From NCBI GenBank assembly GCA_902518475.1, contig CABYGI010000011.1:1-38928 (forward strand): a DNA stretch of 38,928 nt. Direction: 5' to 3'. A program made the position numbers and the translations under genes. This stretch comes from an uncultured Prochlorococcus sp. (GTDB taxonomy: Bacteria > Cyanobacteriota > Cyanobacteriia > PCC-6307 > Cyanobiaceae). Position 1 is the first letter of the stretch. The number at the start of each line of letters is the position of its first letter. Below are positions 10,656 to 19,389 of this stretch, piece by piece. The notes under the pieces are model-generated. The model was not told the DNA's origin, searched no databases, and worked only from the letters and a program-made list of their open reading frames with translations.

Positions 10656-11006
10656 TTGAAAAAATTATCAAAAATTTTAATTATAATCTGCTTGATTGTT
10701 GTTAATCCTGTAATAGTAAACTCGGCTGAAATTCTTCAAATTAAAAGTTCAAATACTATTTTGGTGGGGGATCAAAATAGAAATTTAACTATTGGATTAT
10801 TTTGTGTAGATGTAAATGAAAATGATGAGATTGAAGCAACTAATCTACTTAAGAGTGAATTTCCAAGGGGGAGCAAAGTAAAAATAAAGCCTTTAGGTTT
10901 CAAAGAGAATGTTTTGTTAGCCAAAGTTTTTAATATTAAAGGTACTAAAGAGATGACGAAATTATTGGTCGCTAAAAACTTAAGTAGTGAAATTTGTCCA
11001 AGTTAA
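10656..11006 (+). CDS. Small exported protein, degenerate SNase-like fold
   Basis: 116 aa from TTG 10656. Residues 1-24 form a Sec signal peptide: KK charges, a hydrophobic core, and a likely cleavage after NSA. The mature part resembles the staphylococcal-nuclease barrel in order of strands: SSNTILVG where SNase has a DGDT-type strand, IGLFCVDVNE where SNase has RLxGIDxPE, then a GSKVKIKP strand and a C-terminal helix. The catalytic Arg positions are not conserved, so nuclease activity is unlikely. The fold assignment is inference from pattern. It lies 63 bp after ilvB and converges with pgeF only 6 bp away. Confidence 0.6.
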   Translation: MKKLSKILIIICLIVVNPVIVNSAEILQIKSSNTILVGDQNRNLTIGLFCVDVNENDEIEATNLLKSEFPRGSKVKIKPLGFKENVLLAKVFNIKGTKEMTKLLVAKNLSSEICPS

Positions 11007-11012
11007 TTATCT

Positions 11013-11795
11013 TTATGAGCAAATAAGATTCCATTGTCTCGAGATTGTTTTGCTCCTTCTCCAGGAATAAAATTCATTATTGAATTTGTATGTGCATAAA
11101 TTTGAGATATCAATATTTGTATGAGGGATCTTCTCATTTATAAGTTGTCTATAGGCAGATCTTTTTAGATCAAGTTGATTTAAGTTTCGCTCTCTGAAGT
11201 GATTTGAATCACTAAAACAAAGATCTTTTTTAGTTTTAGTCAATTTGAAAGTTATGTTTTTGTTTTCGGCCTTTCTATAAAATTCTTTGAGTGTCATTTT
11301 ATCAACTAGATAATGTTCCTTAGAAATCGCTGGTCCTATTGCAACAAGTAAGTCATCTCTAGATGACCCAAGAGTATCGAAAATTTTTACCAGATTTTTT
11401 ATTATTTTTTTTTCTAAACCTTTTCTTCCGCAATGTAAGGTTGCTACATTTCTTGTCTTTTTATCTGCAAAAAATATTGGCATACAATCAGCTGTGTAAA
11501 CCCATAAGTTTTGATTGTATTTATTGCTAATAAGACCATCTGCATCAGTCTTAGTTCCTTTTTGCGAATGAGATCCAAACACTATCACATTACTGTGAAT
11601 TTGATTGGAAACACAATTTATGGAATTTCCATTAAAGTGATTTCCTAATAATTTAAGAAAGTTCTCAGAGCATGACTTCGTGAAGTATGCGTGTTTAAAA
11701 TTATTTTTATTAAGGATAGGTGATGAATAATACTCAAAAAATTTTTTTTGAATATAAATTTCATCTTTTGAGAAATATATTTCTTTGTAAAGAAT
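11013..11795 (-). CDS. pgeF: YfiH/PgeF-family purine nucleoside phosphorylase/laccase-like protein, ATT start proposed
   Basis: YfiH-family proteins (once called polyphenol oxidases) are multifunctional Zn/Cu proteins acting on purine nucleosides and linked to peptidoglycan editing. Family landmarks here are HAYFT, the NQIHSNV segment, DADGL, VYTADCMPIFFAD and ATLHCGRKGL, with the Cys/His metal ligands. The first standard start in frame (GTG 11588) would cut off about 69 residues including HAYFT and QIHS. The frame is open up to a stop at 11826-11828 with no ATG, GTG or TTG. An ATT at 11793-11795 has AGGAG eight bases upstream (11804-11808), giving 260 aa, the usual family length. The family call is firm; the start is inference. 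Confidence 0.75.
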   Translation of the reverse strand: MLYKEIYFSKDEIYIQKKFFEYYSSPILNKNNFKHAYFTKSCSENFLKLLGNHFNGNSINCVSNQIHSNVIVFGSHSQKGTKTDADGLISNKYNQNLWVYTADCMPIFFADKKTRNVATLHCGRKGLEKKIIKNLVKIFDTLGSSRDDLLVAIGPAISKEHYLVDKMTLKEFYRKAENKNITFKLTKTKKDLCFSDSNHFRERNLNQLDLKRSAYRQLINEKIPHTNIDISNLCTYKFNNEFYSWRRSKTISRQWNLICS

Positions 11796-11803
11796 AGTTC
11801 CTG

Positions 11804-11808
11804 CTCCT
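11804..11808 (-). promoter_or_regulatory. Shine-Dalgarno AGGAG upstream of the proposed ATT start of pgeF
   Basis: On the minus strand the order is AGGAG, eight bases, then ATT. Clear Shine-Dalgarno sequences are uncommon in this window, so a well-spaced one exactly where the YfiH domain needs to begin decides the start proposal. It lies just past the stop of the upstream Tab2-like gene. Confidence 0.5.
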
Positions 11809-11817
11809 AAGCTGAAT

Positions 11818-12723
11818 TTATGAAATTAATTCAATATCTCTTAAGATCCAGAATCCTGCAAATTTTTCGATATAAGGCGTTGACTGTATGGAAATAAATT
11901 GATACCCAAAAGAATATTTTTTATTCTCTAAAAACTTTGTATTCAAAATTCTTGCATCTTTTTCTGGTAAATCAGTTACAAGCCACCTATCATCTTCTGA
12001 AGCTTCAAGTATGAGTTGGTTCTTATTTACGACTAATTTAATCGGTTCTAAACAACTAAACCACGCAGAAAGTGCCAAAGATCTATCTTTGCTAAAAAGT
12101 CTTAATCCTGGAACTAAGTAATTATCATCTAAATCTTGCTGAATTGGGAAAATATCTCCAAATTCCATAGGCCAATTTTCTGCTGATTTTAATTCGCCAA
12201 TCGATATTTCAGAGATAGTTAAAGCATCACCTCTTACTGCTTCTGGTAGAGGTGTAGGAGAGTTTTCCATTTTAGAAGTAAAAGTAGGAGCTAATACACC
12301 TCTTACATAACCTTTTTCCTTTGGATAAATCTCTTTTTCAAGAAATTCGATTCTATCTAATAAATTGTAAGTTCTTCTACTTACAATAGGCTCAATACTT
12401 AAGGCCTCTAGTGATTTCTTAATGATCGATTTCATTGAAGACCTCCAGAATCGAACTATAGAAGGTTTCTCCCACCCTTGTTTTTTTGCTTCACTTATTG
12501 CTTCCTTTAGGGCTTTTGTAAGCCACACTGAATTGACTTCATTAGCAGGGCACTTTTTATTCCAAAGAAAACTATCTTCTGTCTTAAAACTTCTAGTAGA
12601 GCAGATAATTAATTCCCACCTTTTTTTTCCATTTGATTCAATAATTGGTCTCGAGTAAAAGTCTAATTCCCAATCTGAAATTTTTAATTTAAGACTTGAC
12701 TCCATTTTTTTATTAATATTCAT
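11818..12723 (-). CDS. Tab2/Atab2-family RNA-binding protein
   Basis: A 301-aa protein of the cyanobacterial/plastid Tab2 family (formerly DUF1092). It shows WELDFYSRPI near the N-terminus, a central RFWRSSM segment, and WLVTDLPEKDA and FAGFWILRD in the C-terminal half. In Chlamydomonas TAB2 is required for translation of psaB mRNA, and the plant homologue acts in photosystem biogenesis; the cyanobacterial role is less defined. The ATG at 12723 overlaps the stop of the S1-domain gene (ATGA). A second ATG, at 12705 (MESSLKL), is a possible alternative start. Coupling to an S1 RNA-binding protein fits a joint role in translation. Confidence 0.83.
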   Translation of the reverse strand: MNINKKMESSLKLKISDWELDFYSRPIIESNGKKRWELIICSTRSFKTEDSFLWNKKCPANEVNSVWLTKALKEAISEAKKQGWEKPSIVRFWRSSMKSIIKKSLEALSIEPIVSRRTYNLLDRIEFLEKEIYPKEKGYVRGVLAPTFTSKMENSPTPLPEAVRGDALTISEISIGELKSAENWPMEFGDIFPIQQDLDDNYLVPGLRLFSKDRSLALSAWFSCLEPIKLVVNKNQLILEASEDDRWLVTDLPEKDARILNTKFLENKKYSFGYQFISIQSTPYIEKFAGFWILRDIELIS

Positions 12724-13925
12724 TTATCTTGTTCTTTTTTATCAAAGAGTGCTTTAGTTTTAAGTGCTCGCTCTGCAGCTTCTTGCATAACTTTTTGCTT
12801 ATCAATAATTAATTCTCCCGCAGAGTTTTCTAGAAGCGCGGTATTGAGACCAATACGACCTTTTTCGAGGTCTATTTCAGATATTAAAGCTTTTATCATT
12901 TCCCCTCCTCTAAAAACTTCTCTTAAAGAACGAATCGATCCATTTGTTAGTGAGGATTGATGAAGAAGTCCACTAGCTCCACCTAAATCTATAAAAAAGC
13001 CATATGGTTTTACCGCTAAAACTTCTCCTTCAATTAATTGACCTAATTTTAAACTTATAAGTTTAGAAACTAATGATGCTTTCTTTTCAGAGAGAACTAA
13101 TTTTCTGGATTCTGGATTAACCTCAAGAAACGCTACTTTTAGAGTTTTGCCAACAAAAGATTGGTAATCTTGGCCATCTTCAAGTTGGGATCTTGGGATG
13201 AATCCTCTTAATCCATCTACATCACAAGTAAGCCCACCTCTATTAAATCCATTAATTAAAACATTAATTAATTCACCATTTTTTGCGGAACTTGATACTT
13301 TCTCCCAACTTTGCCTGAGAATTAATGCCCGAGCGCTCACTGTTACCATCCCATCAGCATTTTGTTCTTTTATAACCAAAACTTCCATTTCAAGTCCTAT
13401 AGAAAACTTTTCTTTAAAGTTAGTTATGACACCTAAACCACATTCTTTTTTGGGCATATAGCCAGGTGCTTTTCCGCCAATATCAACATATAGTCCATCA
13501 CTTTCGATTGCTATAACCTTACCTGAAATTGTTTCTCCTGTAGTCCCAATTGGCTCATTTGCATTTAAAGCCTCCAAAAAAGCACTTTCATCAAAATCGA
13601 ATTCATCAACTGTTCTTTCTAATTGAAAATCTGTGCTTTGCTCAGAAAAATTAAGGGGTCTATTTAAGTCTTGTTGAGTTAAATTATGTTGAGAAATATC
13701 AAAATCCTTGGGATTTTCATTATAGTCCTGAGTTTTTTTTACTGAATCATTTTTAATGATTTGAGGCTTAATTGCGATATCTTCTTTTTTAATTTTTTCT
13801 TGCGAATTGGTTTGCTCATTATCTATTTTTTGAGTATCTTTCTTGCTTATGTGAAGTACCTGAAGAGGTTTTTTATTGCCCTTTGGTTGGATATTATCTT
13901 GGGCATTTTTATTACTGACTCCCAT
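12720..13925 (-). CDS. S1-domain RNA-binding protein, ribosomal S1 homologue B (Nbp1-type)
   Basis: 401 aa. Residues 1 to about 125 are a low-complexity, Lys/Asn/Gln/Asp-rich, probably disordered region. Three S1 domains follow: one starting GETISGKVIAIESDGLYVDI, one around LINVLINGFNRGGLTCDV, and one starting GQLIEGEVLAVKPYGFFIDL. E. coli S1 has six S1 domains; cyanobacteria carry shorter S1 proteins plus a second paralogue often annotated rps1b or nbp1, which this resembles. It is probably ribosome- or mRNA-associated. It is the first gene of a leftward unit with the Tab2-like gene (four-base overlap). Confidence 0.85.
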   Translation of the reverse strand: MGVSNKNAQDNIQPKGNKKPLQVLHISKKDTQKIDNEQTNSQEKIKKEDIAIKPQIIKNDSVKKTQDYNENPKDFDISQHNLTQQDLNRPLNFSEQSTDFQLERTVDEFDFDESAFLEALNANEPIGTTGETISGKVIAIESDGLYVDIGGKAPGYMPKKECGLGVITNFKEKFSIGLEMEVLVIKEQNADGMVTVSARALILRQSWEKVSSSAKNGELINVLINGFNRGGLTCDVDGLRGFIPRSQLEDGQDYQSFVGKTLKVAFLEVNPESRKLVLSEKKASLVSKLISLKLGQLIEGEVLAVKPYGFFIDLGGASGLLHQSSLTNGSIRSLREVFRGGEMIKALISEIDLEKGRIGLNTALLENSAGELIIDKQKVMQEAAERALKTKALFDKKEQDK

Positions 13926-13991
13926 CGTAGGTAAAATAAGAATAATTAATTATTAACATACTCTAAATGTTAGTACTCAAAATTAAAATTA

Positions 13992-14786
13992 ATGAACTTT
14001 AAACCAATACCTAATAAATTTGAATATTTAAATTGGCAAGAAATTGAATGTGTTGCAAAAAACAAAAGATCAACAGTGATTTGGCCATTCGGTGCTGTTG
14101 AGCAACATGGGCCCCATTTGCCTCTTGCTACAGACAGTATTTTTGTTGATGAAATTATTAGCGAAGTTTTTAAATTATTCTCTGCCGATATCCCATTAAA
14201 AAAACTTCCAACTCAATATATTGGTTTTTCTCCAGAACATAAGGGTTTTGCCGGGACAATTTCACTTTCCTCAAATTTAATAACCTCAATGATCAAGGAA
14301 GTCGGAGGTCAATTATCTGAAATGGGTTTTAAAAGATTGATCTTAATTAATGGACATGGAGGTCAAATTTCATTATTGAATACAGCTGCAAGAGAGCTAA
14401 GAAGCGTCGCACCAGGGATGGCAGTTTTCCCTTGTTTCTTGTGGAGTGGTGTGAATGGATTGAACGAATTGTTAACAAAAACTGAGATTGAGGATGGGCT
14501 TCATGCTTCTTTAGCTGAAACAAGTTTGATGCTGGCTTTGAAACCAGAATTAGTAGGTGATGAACGGCCAAATGAGGGTAATAAAGTAGAGATCCCTGAA
14601 GGTTGGAGTCTTGAGGGCAATGCGCCTACTGCTTGGCTTACTGACGACTTCAGTAAATCAGGTGTTATTGGAGATAGTAGAGGAGCAAATGAGTCTTTAG
14701 GGAAAAATTTAAAGGAATTATTGATTAATCATTGGTTCAAATTGATTATGAATCTGATGCAGTCAGATTGGCCAAACAATTCTTAA
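13992..14786 (+). CDS. Creatininase-family amidohydrolase
   Basis: 264 aa. Creatininase-family metal-binding motifs are visible: WPFGAVEQHGPHLPLATDS near residue 35 (Glu/His/Asp ligands) and ILINGHGGQISLL near residue 120. The family includes creatinine amidohydrolase, FAPy deformylase and MftE-type peptidases. In marine picocyanobacteria the substrate is not known to me. It is divergent from the S1 protein gene (66 bp between starts) and precedes the ADO gene by about 110 bp. Confidence 0.88.
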   Translation: MNFKPIPNKFEYLNWQEIECVAKNKRSTVIWPFGAVEQHGPHLPLATDSIFVDEIISEVFKLFSADIPLKKLPTQYIGFSPEHKGFAGTISLSSNLITSMIKEVGGQLSEMGFKRLILINGHGGQISLLNTAARELRSVAPGMAVFPCFLWSGVNGLNELLTKTEIEDGLHASLAETSLMLALKPELVGDERPNEGNKVEIPEGWSLEGNAPTAWLTDDFSKSGVIGDSRGANESLGKNLKELLINHWFKLIMNLMQSDWPNNS

Positions 14787-14852
14787 ATAAATTTAAGTAA
14801 AAAATGTGACTTAACAATTGAAACTATTTTCATGATATTTAAATAAACTCTC

Positions 14853-14858
14853 TATAAT
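14853..14858 (+). promoter_or_regulatory. -10 element TATAAT of the ADO gene
   Basis: A perfect TATAAT lies 12 bases before the in-frame ATG at 14871 and 39 before ATG 14898. No good -35 box is present, which is common for cyanobacterial promoters. Transcription would start near 14865, leaving about 6 bases before ATG 14871 but about 33 before 14898. This supports 14898 as the start. Confidence 0.5.
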
Positions 14859-14897
14859 CGTGTAATATTCATGCATAATGAGCTAAAGATTACTGAC

Positions 14898-15626
14898 ATG
14901 CAAACTCTAGAATCAAATAAAAAAACTATTGAAGAATCGATTAATCCGATTTCTTTAGATTTGCCCGACTTCACTACAGATTCTTATAAGGATGCATACA
15001 GCAGAATAAATGCAATTGTTATAGAGGGGGAGCAAGAGGCTCATGATAATTATATTTCAATAGCAACTTTAATTCCAAATGAGTTAGAGGAACTAACTAA
15101 ATTGGCGAGAATGGAAATGAAGCACAAAAAGGGCTTTACGGCATGTGGAAGAAATTTAGGTGTAGTAGCTGATATGGAATTTGCTAAAAAATTCTTTTCT
15201 AAATTACATGGTAATTTTCAAGTCGCTCTTGAAAAAGGAAATCTAACAACATGTCTTTTAATACAAGCTATCTTAATTGAAGCTTTTGCAATTTCTGCTT
15301 ATAACGTCTATATAAGAGTTGCGGATCCTTTTGCAAAAAAAATAACAGAAGGAGTGGTTAAAGATGAATATCTTCATTTAAATTATGGTCAAGAGTGGCT
15401 TAAAGAGCATCTATCTACTTGTAAAGAGGAATTAATGGAAGCTAATAAGGTTAATCTTCCGTTAATTAAAAAGATGTTGGATGAAGTAGCAGATGACGCA
15501 TCAGTTTTAGCTATGGACAGAGAAGAATTAATGGAAGAATTTATGATTGCTTATCAAGATACTTTGATGGAAATAGGTCTGGATAATAGAGAAATTGCAA
15601 GAATGGCTATGGCAGCTATCGTCTAA
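14898..15626 (+). CDS. ado: Aldehyde-deformylating oxygenase (ADO)
   Basis: Non-haem di-iron ferritin-like enzyme converting C16/C18 fatty aldehydes to odd-chain alkanes plus formate. From ATG 14898 (MQTLESN) it is 242 aa. The iron ligands fall at Glu45, Glu73, His76, Glu128, Glu157 and His160, the numbering known for the characterised Prochlorococcus enzyme, which supports this start; an ATG at 14871 would add nine residues. The fold is all-helical and cytosolic/membrane-associated. Its partner AAR lies 108 bp downstream behind a possible promoter of its own. Confidence 0.96.
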   Translation: MQTLESNKKTIEESINPISLDLPDFTTDSYKDAYSRINAIVIEGEQEAHDNYISIATLIPNELEELTKLARMEMKHKKGFTACGRNLGVVADMEFAKKFFSKLHGNFQVALEKGNLTTCLLIQAILIEAFAISAYNVYIRVADPFAKKITEGVVKDEYLHLNYGQEWLKEHLSTCKEELMEANKVNLPLIKKMLDEVADDASVLAMDREELMEEFMIAYQDTLMEIGLDNREIARMAMAAIV

Positions 15627-15734
15627 TTACATTTCTAATTAATTAAGGATTTTAATAATTAATCAATCCTATTTAAGTTGTTACCTCTGTGCTATTGTTC
15701 ATAACATCGTATAGAAACCATTTATAAATTTTAA

Positions 15735-16775
15735 ATGTTTGGGTTAATAGGCCACTCAACCAGTTTTGAAGATGCAAAAAGAAAAGCGTCGATTCTAGGC
15801 TTTGATCATATTGCTGATGGTGACTTGGATGTTTGGTGTACTGCTCCTCCTCAGCTTGTTGAAAATGTAGAAGTTAAGAGTGCTACTGGAATATCTATTG
15901 AAGGTTCATATATAGATTCGTGCTTTGTTCCTGAAATGCTGTCTAGGTTTAAAACGGCTAGAAGAAAAGTATTAAATGCTATGGAACTAGCTCAGAAAAA
16001 AGGGATTAACATCACCGCTTTAGGAGGATTTACTTCTATTATTTTTGAGAATTTTAATCTTCTACAGCATAAACAAATTAGAAATACTTCATTAGAGTGG
16101 GAAAGGTTTACTACTGGCAATACTCACACCGCCTGGGTTATTTGTAAGCAACTAGAAATAAATGCGCCTCGCATTGGGATAGACCTTAAAAAAGCAACTG
16201 TAGCTGTAATTGGTGCTACAGGTGATATTGGTAGTGCTGTTTGTAGATGGCTTATCAATAAAACTGGGATTTCAGAACTTCTTATGGTAGCAAGACAACA
16301 AGAACCACTTGCGCTGCTACAAAAAGAATTAGATGGTGGTACCGTAACAAGCTTAAATGAGGCATTGCCTCAAGCGGATATTGTTGTATGGGTTGCAAGT
16401 ATGCCTAAAACTATTGAAATTGATACAGATAATTTAAAAAAACCATGTTTAATGATAGATGGCGGTTACCCCAAAAATCTTGATGAGAAATTTCAGGGTG
16501 AAAATATTCATGTTTTAAAAGGAGGTATAGTAGAGTTTTTTAATGATATTGGTTGGAATATGATGGAACTTGCGGAAATGCAAAACCCTCAGCGAGAGAT
16601 GTTTGCTTGCTTTGCAGAAGCTATGATTTTAGAATTTGAAAAATGTCATACAAACTTTAGTTGGGGAAGAAATAACATTTCCCTTGAAAAGATGGAGTTT
16701 ATTGGAGCAGCTTCTTTAAAGCATGGTTTTTCTGCGATTGGACTTGATAAGCAGCCTAAAGTATTAACTGTTTAA
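15735..16775 (+). CDS. aar: Long-chain acyl-ACP reductase (AAR)
   Basis: NADPH-dependent reduction of acyl-ACP to fatty aldehyde, feeding ADO. 346 aa, start MFGLIGHS. The N-terminal substrate domain contains [13 protein letters not shown]. The middle holds a Rossmann motif, [12 protein letters not shown], near residue 157. A Cys at 292 in MFACFAEAM corresponds to the thioester-forming Cys of the family. TATAGA at 15710-15715 could be its -10 box. accA follows after 3 bp, so AAR and accA are probably co-transcribed, linking malonyl-CoA supply and alkane synthesis. Confidence 0.96.
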   Translation: MFGLIGHSTSFEDAKRKASILGFDHIADGDLDVWCTAPPQLVENVEVKSATGISIEGSYIDSCFVPEMLSRFKTARRKVLNAMELAQKKGINITALGGFTSIIFENFNLLQHKQIRNTSLEWERFTTGNTHTAWVICKQLEINAPRIGIDLKKATVAVIGATGDIGSAVCRWLINKTGISELLMVARQQEPLALLQKELDGGTVTSLNEALPQADIVVWVASMPKTIEIDTDNLKKPCLMIDGGYPKNLDEKFQGENIHVLKGGIVEFFNDIGWNMMELAEMQNPQREMFACFAEAMILEFEKCHTNFSWGRNNISLEKMEFIGAASLKHGFSAIGLDKQPKVLTV

Positions 16776-16778
16776 ATT

Positions 16779-17786
16779 ATGGCTAAACGTTACCTTCTTG
16801 ATTTTGAAAAGCCTCTTGTTGAACTTGAGAAGCAGATAGAGCAAATTAAAGAATTAGCTCGAGATTCAGAAGTAGATGTTAGTCAACAGCTGCTGCAGCT
16901 TGAAACCTTAGCTGCTAGGAGAAGAGAAGAAATATTTAAATCTCTAACTCCTGCTCAAAAGATTCAGGTAGCTAGACATCCTCAAAGACCTAGCACTTTG
17001 GATTTTGTTCAAATGTTTTGTGATGACTGGATTGAATTACATGGAGACAGAAATGGTGGCGATGATATGGCACTAATTGGGGGGATAGGTTCAATAAATA
17101 ATAGACCAGTGTTGATGTTAGGGCATCAGAAAGGAAGGGACACCAAAGAAAATGTCGTAAGAAATTTCGGGATGGCAAAACCAGGAGGTTACAGAAAAGC
17201 TCTTAGATTAATGCAGCATGCAAATAGATTTTCTTTGCCAATTCTTACATTTATTGATACTCCTGGAGCTTATGCTGGTTTAAAAGCCGAAGAACAAGGT
17301 CAAGGTGAAGCGATTGCAAGAAATCTTCGAGAGATGTTTGGATTGAAAGTTCCAATTGTGGCTACTGTCATTGGAGAAGGAGGTTCTGGAGGGGCACTTG
17401 GAATAGGTGTTGCAGATAGGTTACTAATGTTTGAACACAGTGTTTACACAGTTGCTAGTCCGGAAGCATGTGCATCAATTTTGTGGAGAGATGCTGCGAA
17501 GGCACCAGAAGCTGCATCAGCACTTAAAATTACAGGTAAAGATTTACTAAAATTAGGAATAATAGACGAGGTATTACCAGAACCTTCTGGTGGGAATAAT
17601 TGGGCTCCTTTAGATGCTGGTAATACACTGAAAGAGGCTATTGAGAAACACCTTAATGCTTTGCTGCAAATGCCTGAAGACGAATTAATTGAGGAAAGAT
17701 ACAAAAAGTTTAGGGTTTTAGGTAAATTTATAGAAGCAAATAATATTGAAGAAATTTATAGTGAAATCCCCCAAAAAACTGAATAA
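16779..17786 (+). CDS. accA: Acetyl-CoA carboxylase carboxyltransferase, alpha subunit
   Basis: Carboxyltransferase alpha subunit (with AccD) producing malonyl-CoA, the first committed step of fatty acid synthesis. 335 aa. It starts with the conserved [13 protein letters not shown] helix, then [30 protein letters not shown], and the oxyanion/crotonase-fold segment [17 protein letters not shown]. It lies 3 bp after AAR, and its 3' end overlaps the likely start of the SDR gene. Confidence 0.96.
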   Translation: MAKRYLLDFEKPLVELEKQIEQIKELARDSEVDVSQQLLQLETLAARRREEIFKSLTPAQKIQVARHPQRPSTLDFVQMFCDDWIELHGDRNGGDDMALIGGIGSINNRPVLMLGHQKGRDTKENVVRNFGMAKPGGYRKALRLMQHANRFSLPILTFIDTPGAYAGLKAEEQGQGEAIARNLREMFGLKVPIVATVIGEGGSGGALGIGVADRLLMFEHSVYTVASPEACASILWRDAAKAPEAASALKITGKDLLKLGIIDEVLPEPSGGNNWAPLDAGNTLKEAIEKHLNALLQMPEDELIEERYKKFRVLGKFIEANNIEEIYSEIPQKTE

Positions 17787-18495
17787 TTTGAAACTAGCTT
17801 TTATAACAGGTGCTACGAAAGGTATTGGTAGATCTACCGCAATTACATTTGCAAATGCTGGCTGGGATTTAATTTTACTCTCCAGGAATATGGATTTAAT
17901 GGAGAAACTTAAGAGCGAACTGTTGACCACTAAATCAAAAATTAACCTAGTAAAATGTGATTTATCTAATCCACTAGAAATAGAGCATTGCGTTAAAGAG
18001 GCCACTGTGAAGTATGGGTGCCCTTCAGTATTAATAAATAATGCCGGTTGCGCATTTAATGGCCCTTTAGTTGAAATGGAATTAGGTCAATGGGAACAAA
18101 CTATTCAAATAAACCTCACAAGTGTTTTTCAAATTTGTAGTTCAATAATTCCTCAAATGAGAAAAAATGGTGGTTTAGTTATTAATGTTAGTAGTCATGC
18201 TTCTTATAATGCATTTCCCGAATGGGGAGCTTATTGTGTTTCAAAATCTGCACTAGCTATGTTTACTAAATGCTTGAGGGAGGAAGAGAGATCTAATTCA
18301 ATAAGAGCTTGCACAATAACTCTTGGTTCAGTAAATACTCCTCTTTGGGACTCCGAATCAATTAATTCTGATTTTGATAGAACTTCTATGCTCTCCTCAA
18401 AAGAGGTATCAGAAACTATTCTCTACATGGCTCAAAAACCCGAATCACAATTGATCGAAGATTTGACTTTGATGCCTTCTGGCGGAGCCTTTTAA
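17761..18495 (+). CDS. Short-chain dehydrogenase/reductase (SDR)
   Basis: Classical SDR. It has an N-terminal cofactor motif [11 protein letters not shown], a central NNAG, catalytic Ser in NVSSHAS, and Tyr-x3-Lys in AYCVSKSA. It is about 244 aa from GTG 17761, which overlaps accA by 26 bp; TTG 17788, just after the accA stop, gives a shorter but complete Rossmann start (MKLAFITGA), and TTG 17746 a longer one. The start is uncertain. Its place after AAR-accA suggests a lipid or aldehyde/alcohol substrate, but the sequence does not identify it; it resembles FabG-like and 3-ketoacyl reductases only at family level. Confidence 0.85.
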   Translation: MKSPKKLNNLKLAFITGATKGIGRSTAITFANAGWDLILLSRNMDLMEKLKSELLTTKSKINLVKCDLSNPLEIEHCVKEATVKYGCPSVLINNAGCAFNGPLVEMELGQWEQTIQINLTSVFQICSSIIPQMRKNGGLVINVSSHASYNAFPEWGAYCVSKSALAMFTKCLREEERSNSIRACTITLGSVNTPLWDSESINSDFDRTSMLSSKEVSETILYMAQKPESQLIEDLTLMPSGGAF

Positions 18496-18574
18496 ATATT
18501 CTGTTTATCTGATTAATCTTAAAACAGTGATTTTTTTTAGTGTTATTTGAACCCGATTGAACAAGAGAATGTGA

Positions 18575-18580
18575 TATAGT
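18575..18580 (+). promoter_or_regulatory. Possible -10 element of folE
   Basis: TATAGT, embedded in GATATAGTATATAAG, lies about 69 bases before the folE ATG in a 153-bp spacer after the SDR gene. No properly spaced -35 box is seen. This is composition-level evidence in an AT-rich genome, so confidence is low. Confidence 0.3.
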
Positions 18581-18648
18581 ATATAAGCAATTAAGCTTTT
18601 GGAAGATACAGTAAATTAAGTTGCATACAATTTTCTGTTTAAAATTTT

Positions 18649-19389
18649 ATGACCTCTACATTACCCAACGATAATATTAGAAACTTTGACGACCAGATTA
18701 CTAATAAACTAATATCTGAAATTATAAGAGACAGAATTAAGAATTCTGGCACAAGATTTAGTGCTAACGATAATATTTCTGATTTTATAAATCCTGGTGA
18801 ATTAGAAATTTTAGAAAAAGAAATAGCCTCAAGAGTTAGAGATTTACTAAAGTCCCTCATAATTGATTTCGAGAATGATCATAATACTCAAGAAACTGCT
18901 GAAAGAGTTTCAAAAATGTATTTAAATGAAGTTTTTAAAGGCCGATATCATGAACAACCTAAAGTTACAAGCTTCCCTAATGACAAGAATCTTGATGAAA
19001 TTTATACAGTTGGTCCAATTTCTGTCAGGTCAGCATGTTCACACCACTTAGTTCCAATTCTTGGAGAGTGTTGGATAGGTATCAAACCTGGAAATAAAGT
19101 CATAGGACTTTCAAAATTTGCGAGAGTTGCTGATTGGGTTTTTTCAAGACCTCATATTCAGGAAGAAGCTGTAATGATCCTTGCAGATGAAATTGAAAAA
19201 CTGTGTGAACCTAAAGGTTTAGGTATTATTGTAAGGGCACAACATTATTGTATGAAGTGGAGGGGAGTCAAAGAACCAAATACAAGCATGATTAATTCTG
19301 TGGTTAGAGGCGATTTTAGACACGATTTAAGTTTAAAACAAGAATTTTTTGAGCTTGTAAAACAGCAGTCTGCTACTAATAATTACTAA
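18649..19389 (+). CDS. folE: GTP cyclohydrolase I
   Basis: Converts GTP to 7,8-dihydroneopterin triphosphate, the entry to folate and pterin synthesis. 246 aa. An N-terminal extension of about 60 residues precedes the T-fold domain. Zn ligands are visible in RSACSHHLVP (Cys, and a His) and in QHYCMKWRG (second Cys). The GLSKFARV segment and the C-terminal NSVVRGDFR motif also fit. The usual CEHH box reads CSHH here. It converges with trpF, sharing bases at the stops, with a hairpin right after the folE stop. Confidence 0.93.
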   Translation: MTSTLPNDNIRNFDDQITNKLISEIIRDRIKNSGTRFSANDNISDFINPGELEILEKEIASRVRDLLKSLIIDFENDHNTQETAERVSKMYLNEVFKGRYHEQPKVTSFPNDKNLDEIYTVGPISVRSACSHHLVPILGECWIGIKPGNKVIGLSKFARVADWVFSRPHIQEEAVMILADEIEKLCEPKGLGIIVRAQHYCMKWRGVKEPNTSMINSVVRGDFRHDLSLKQEFFELVKQQSATNNY

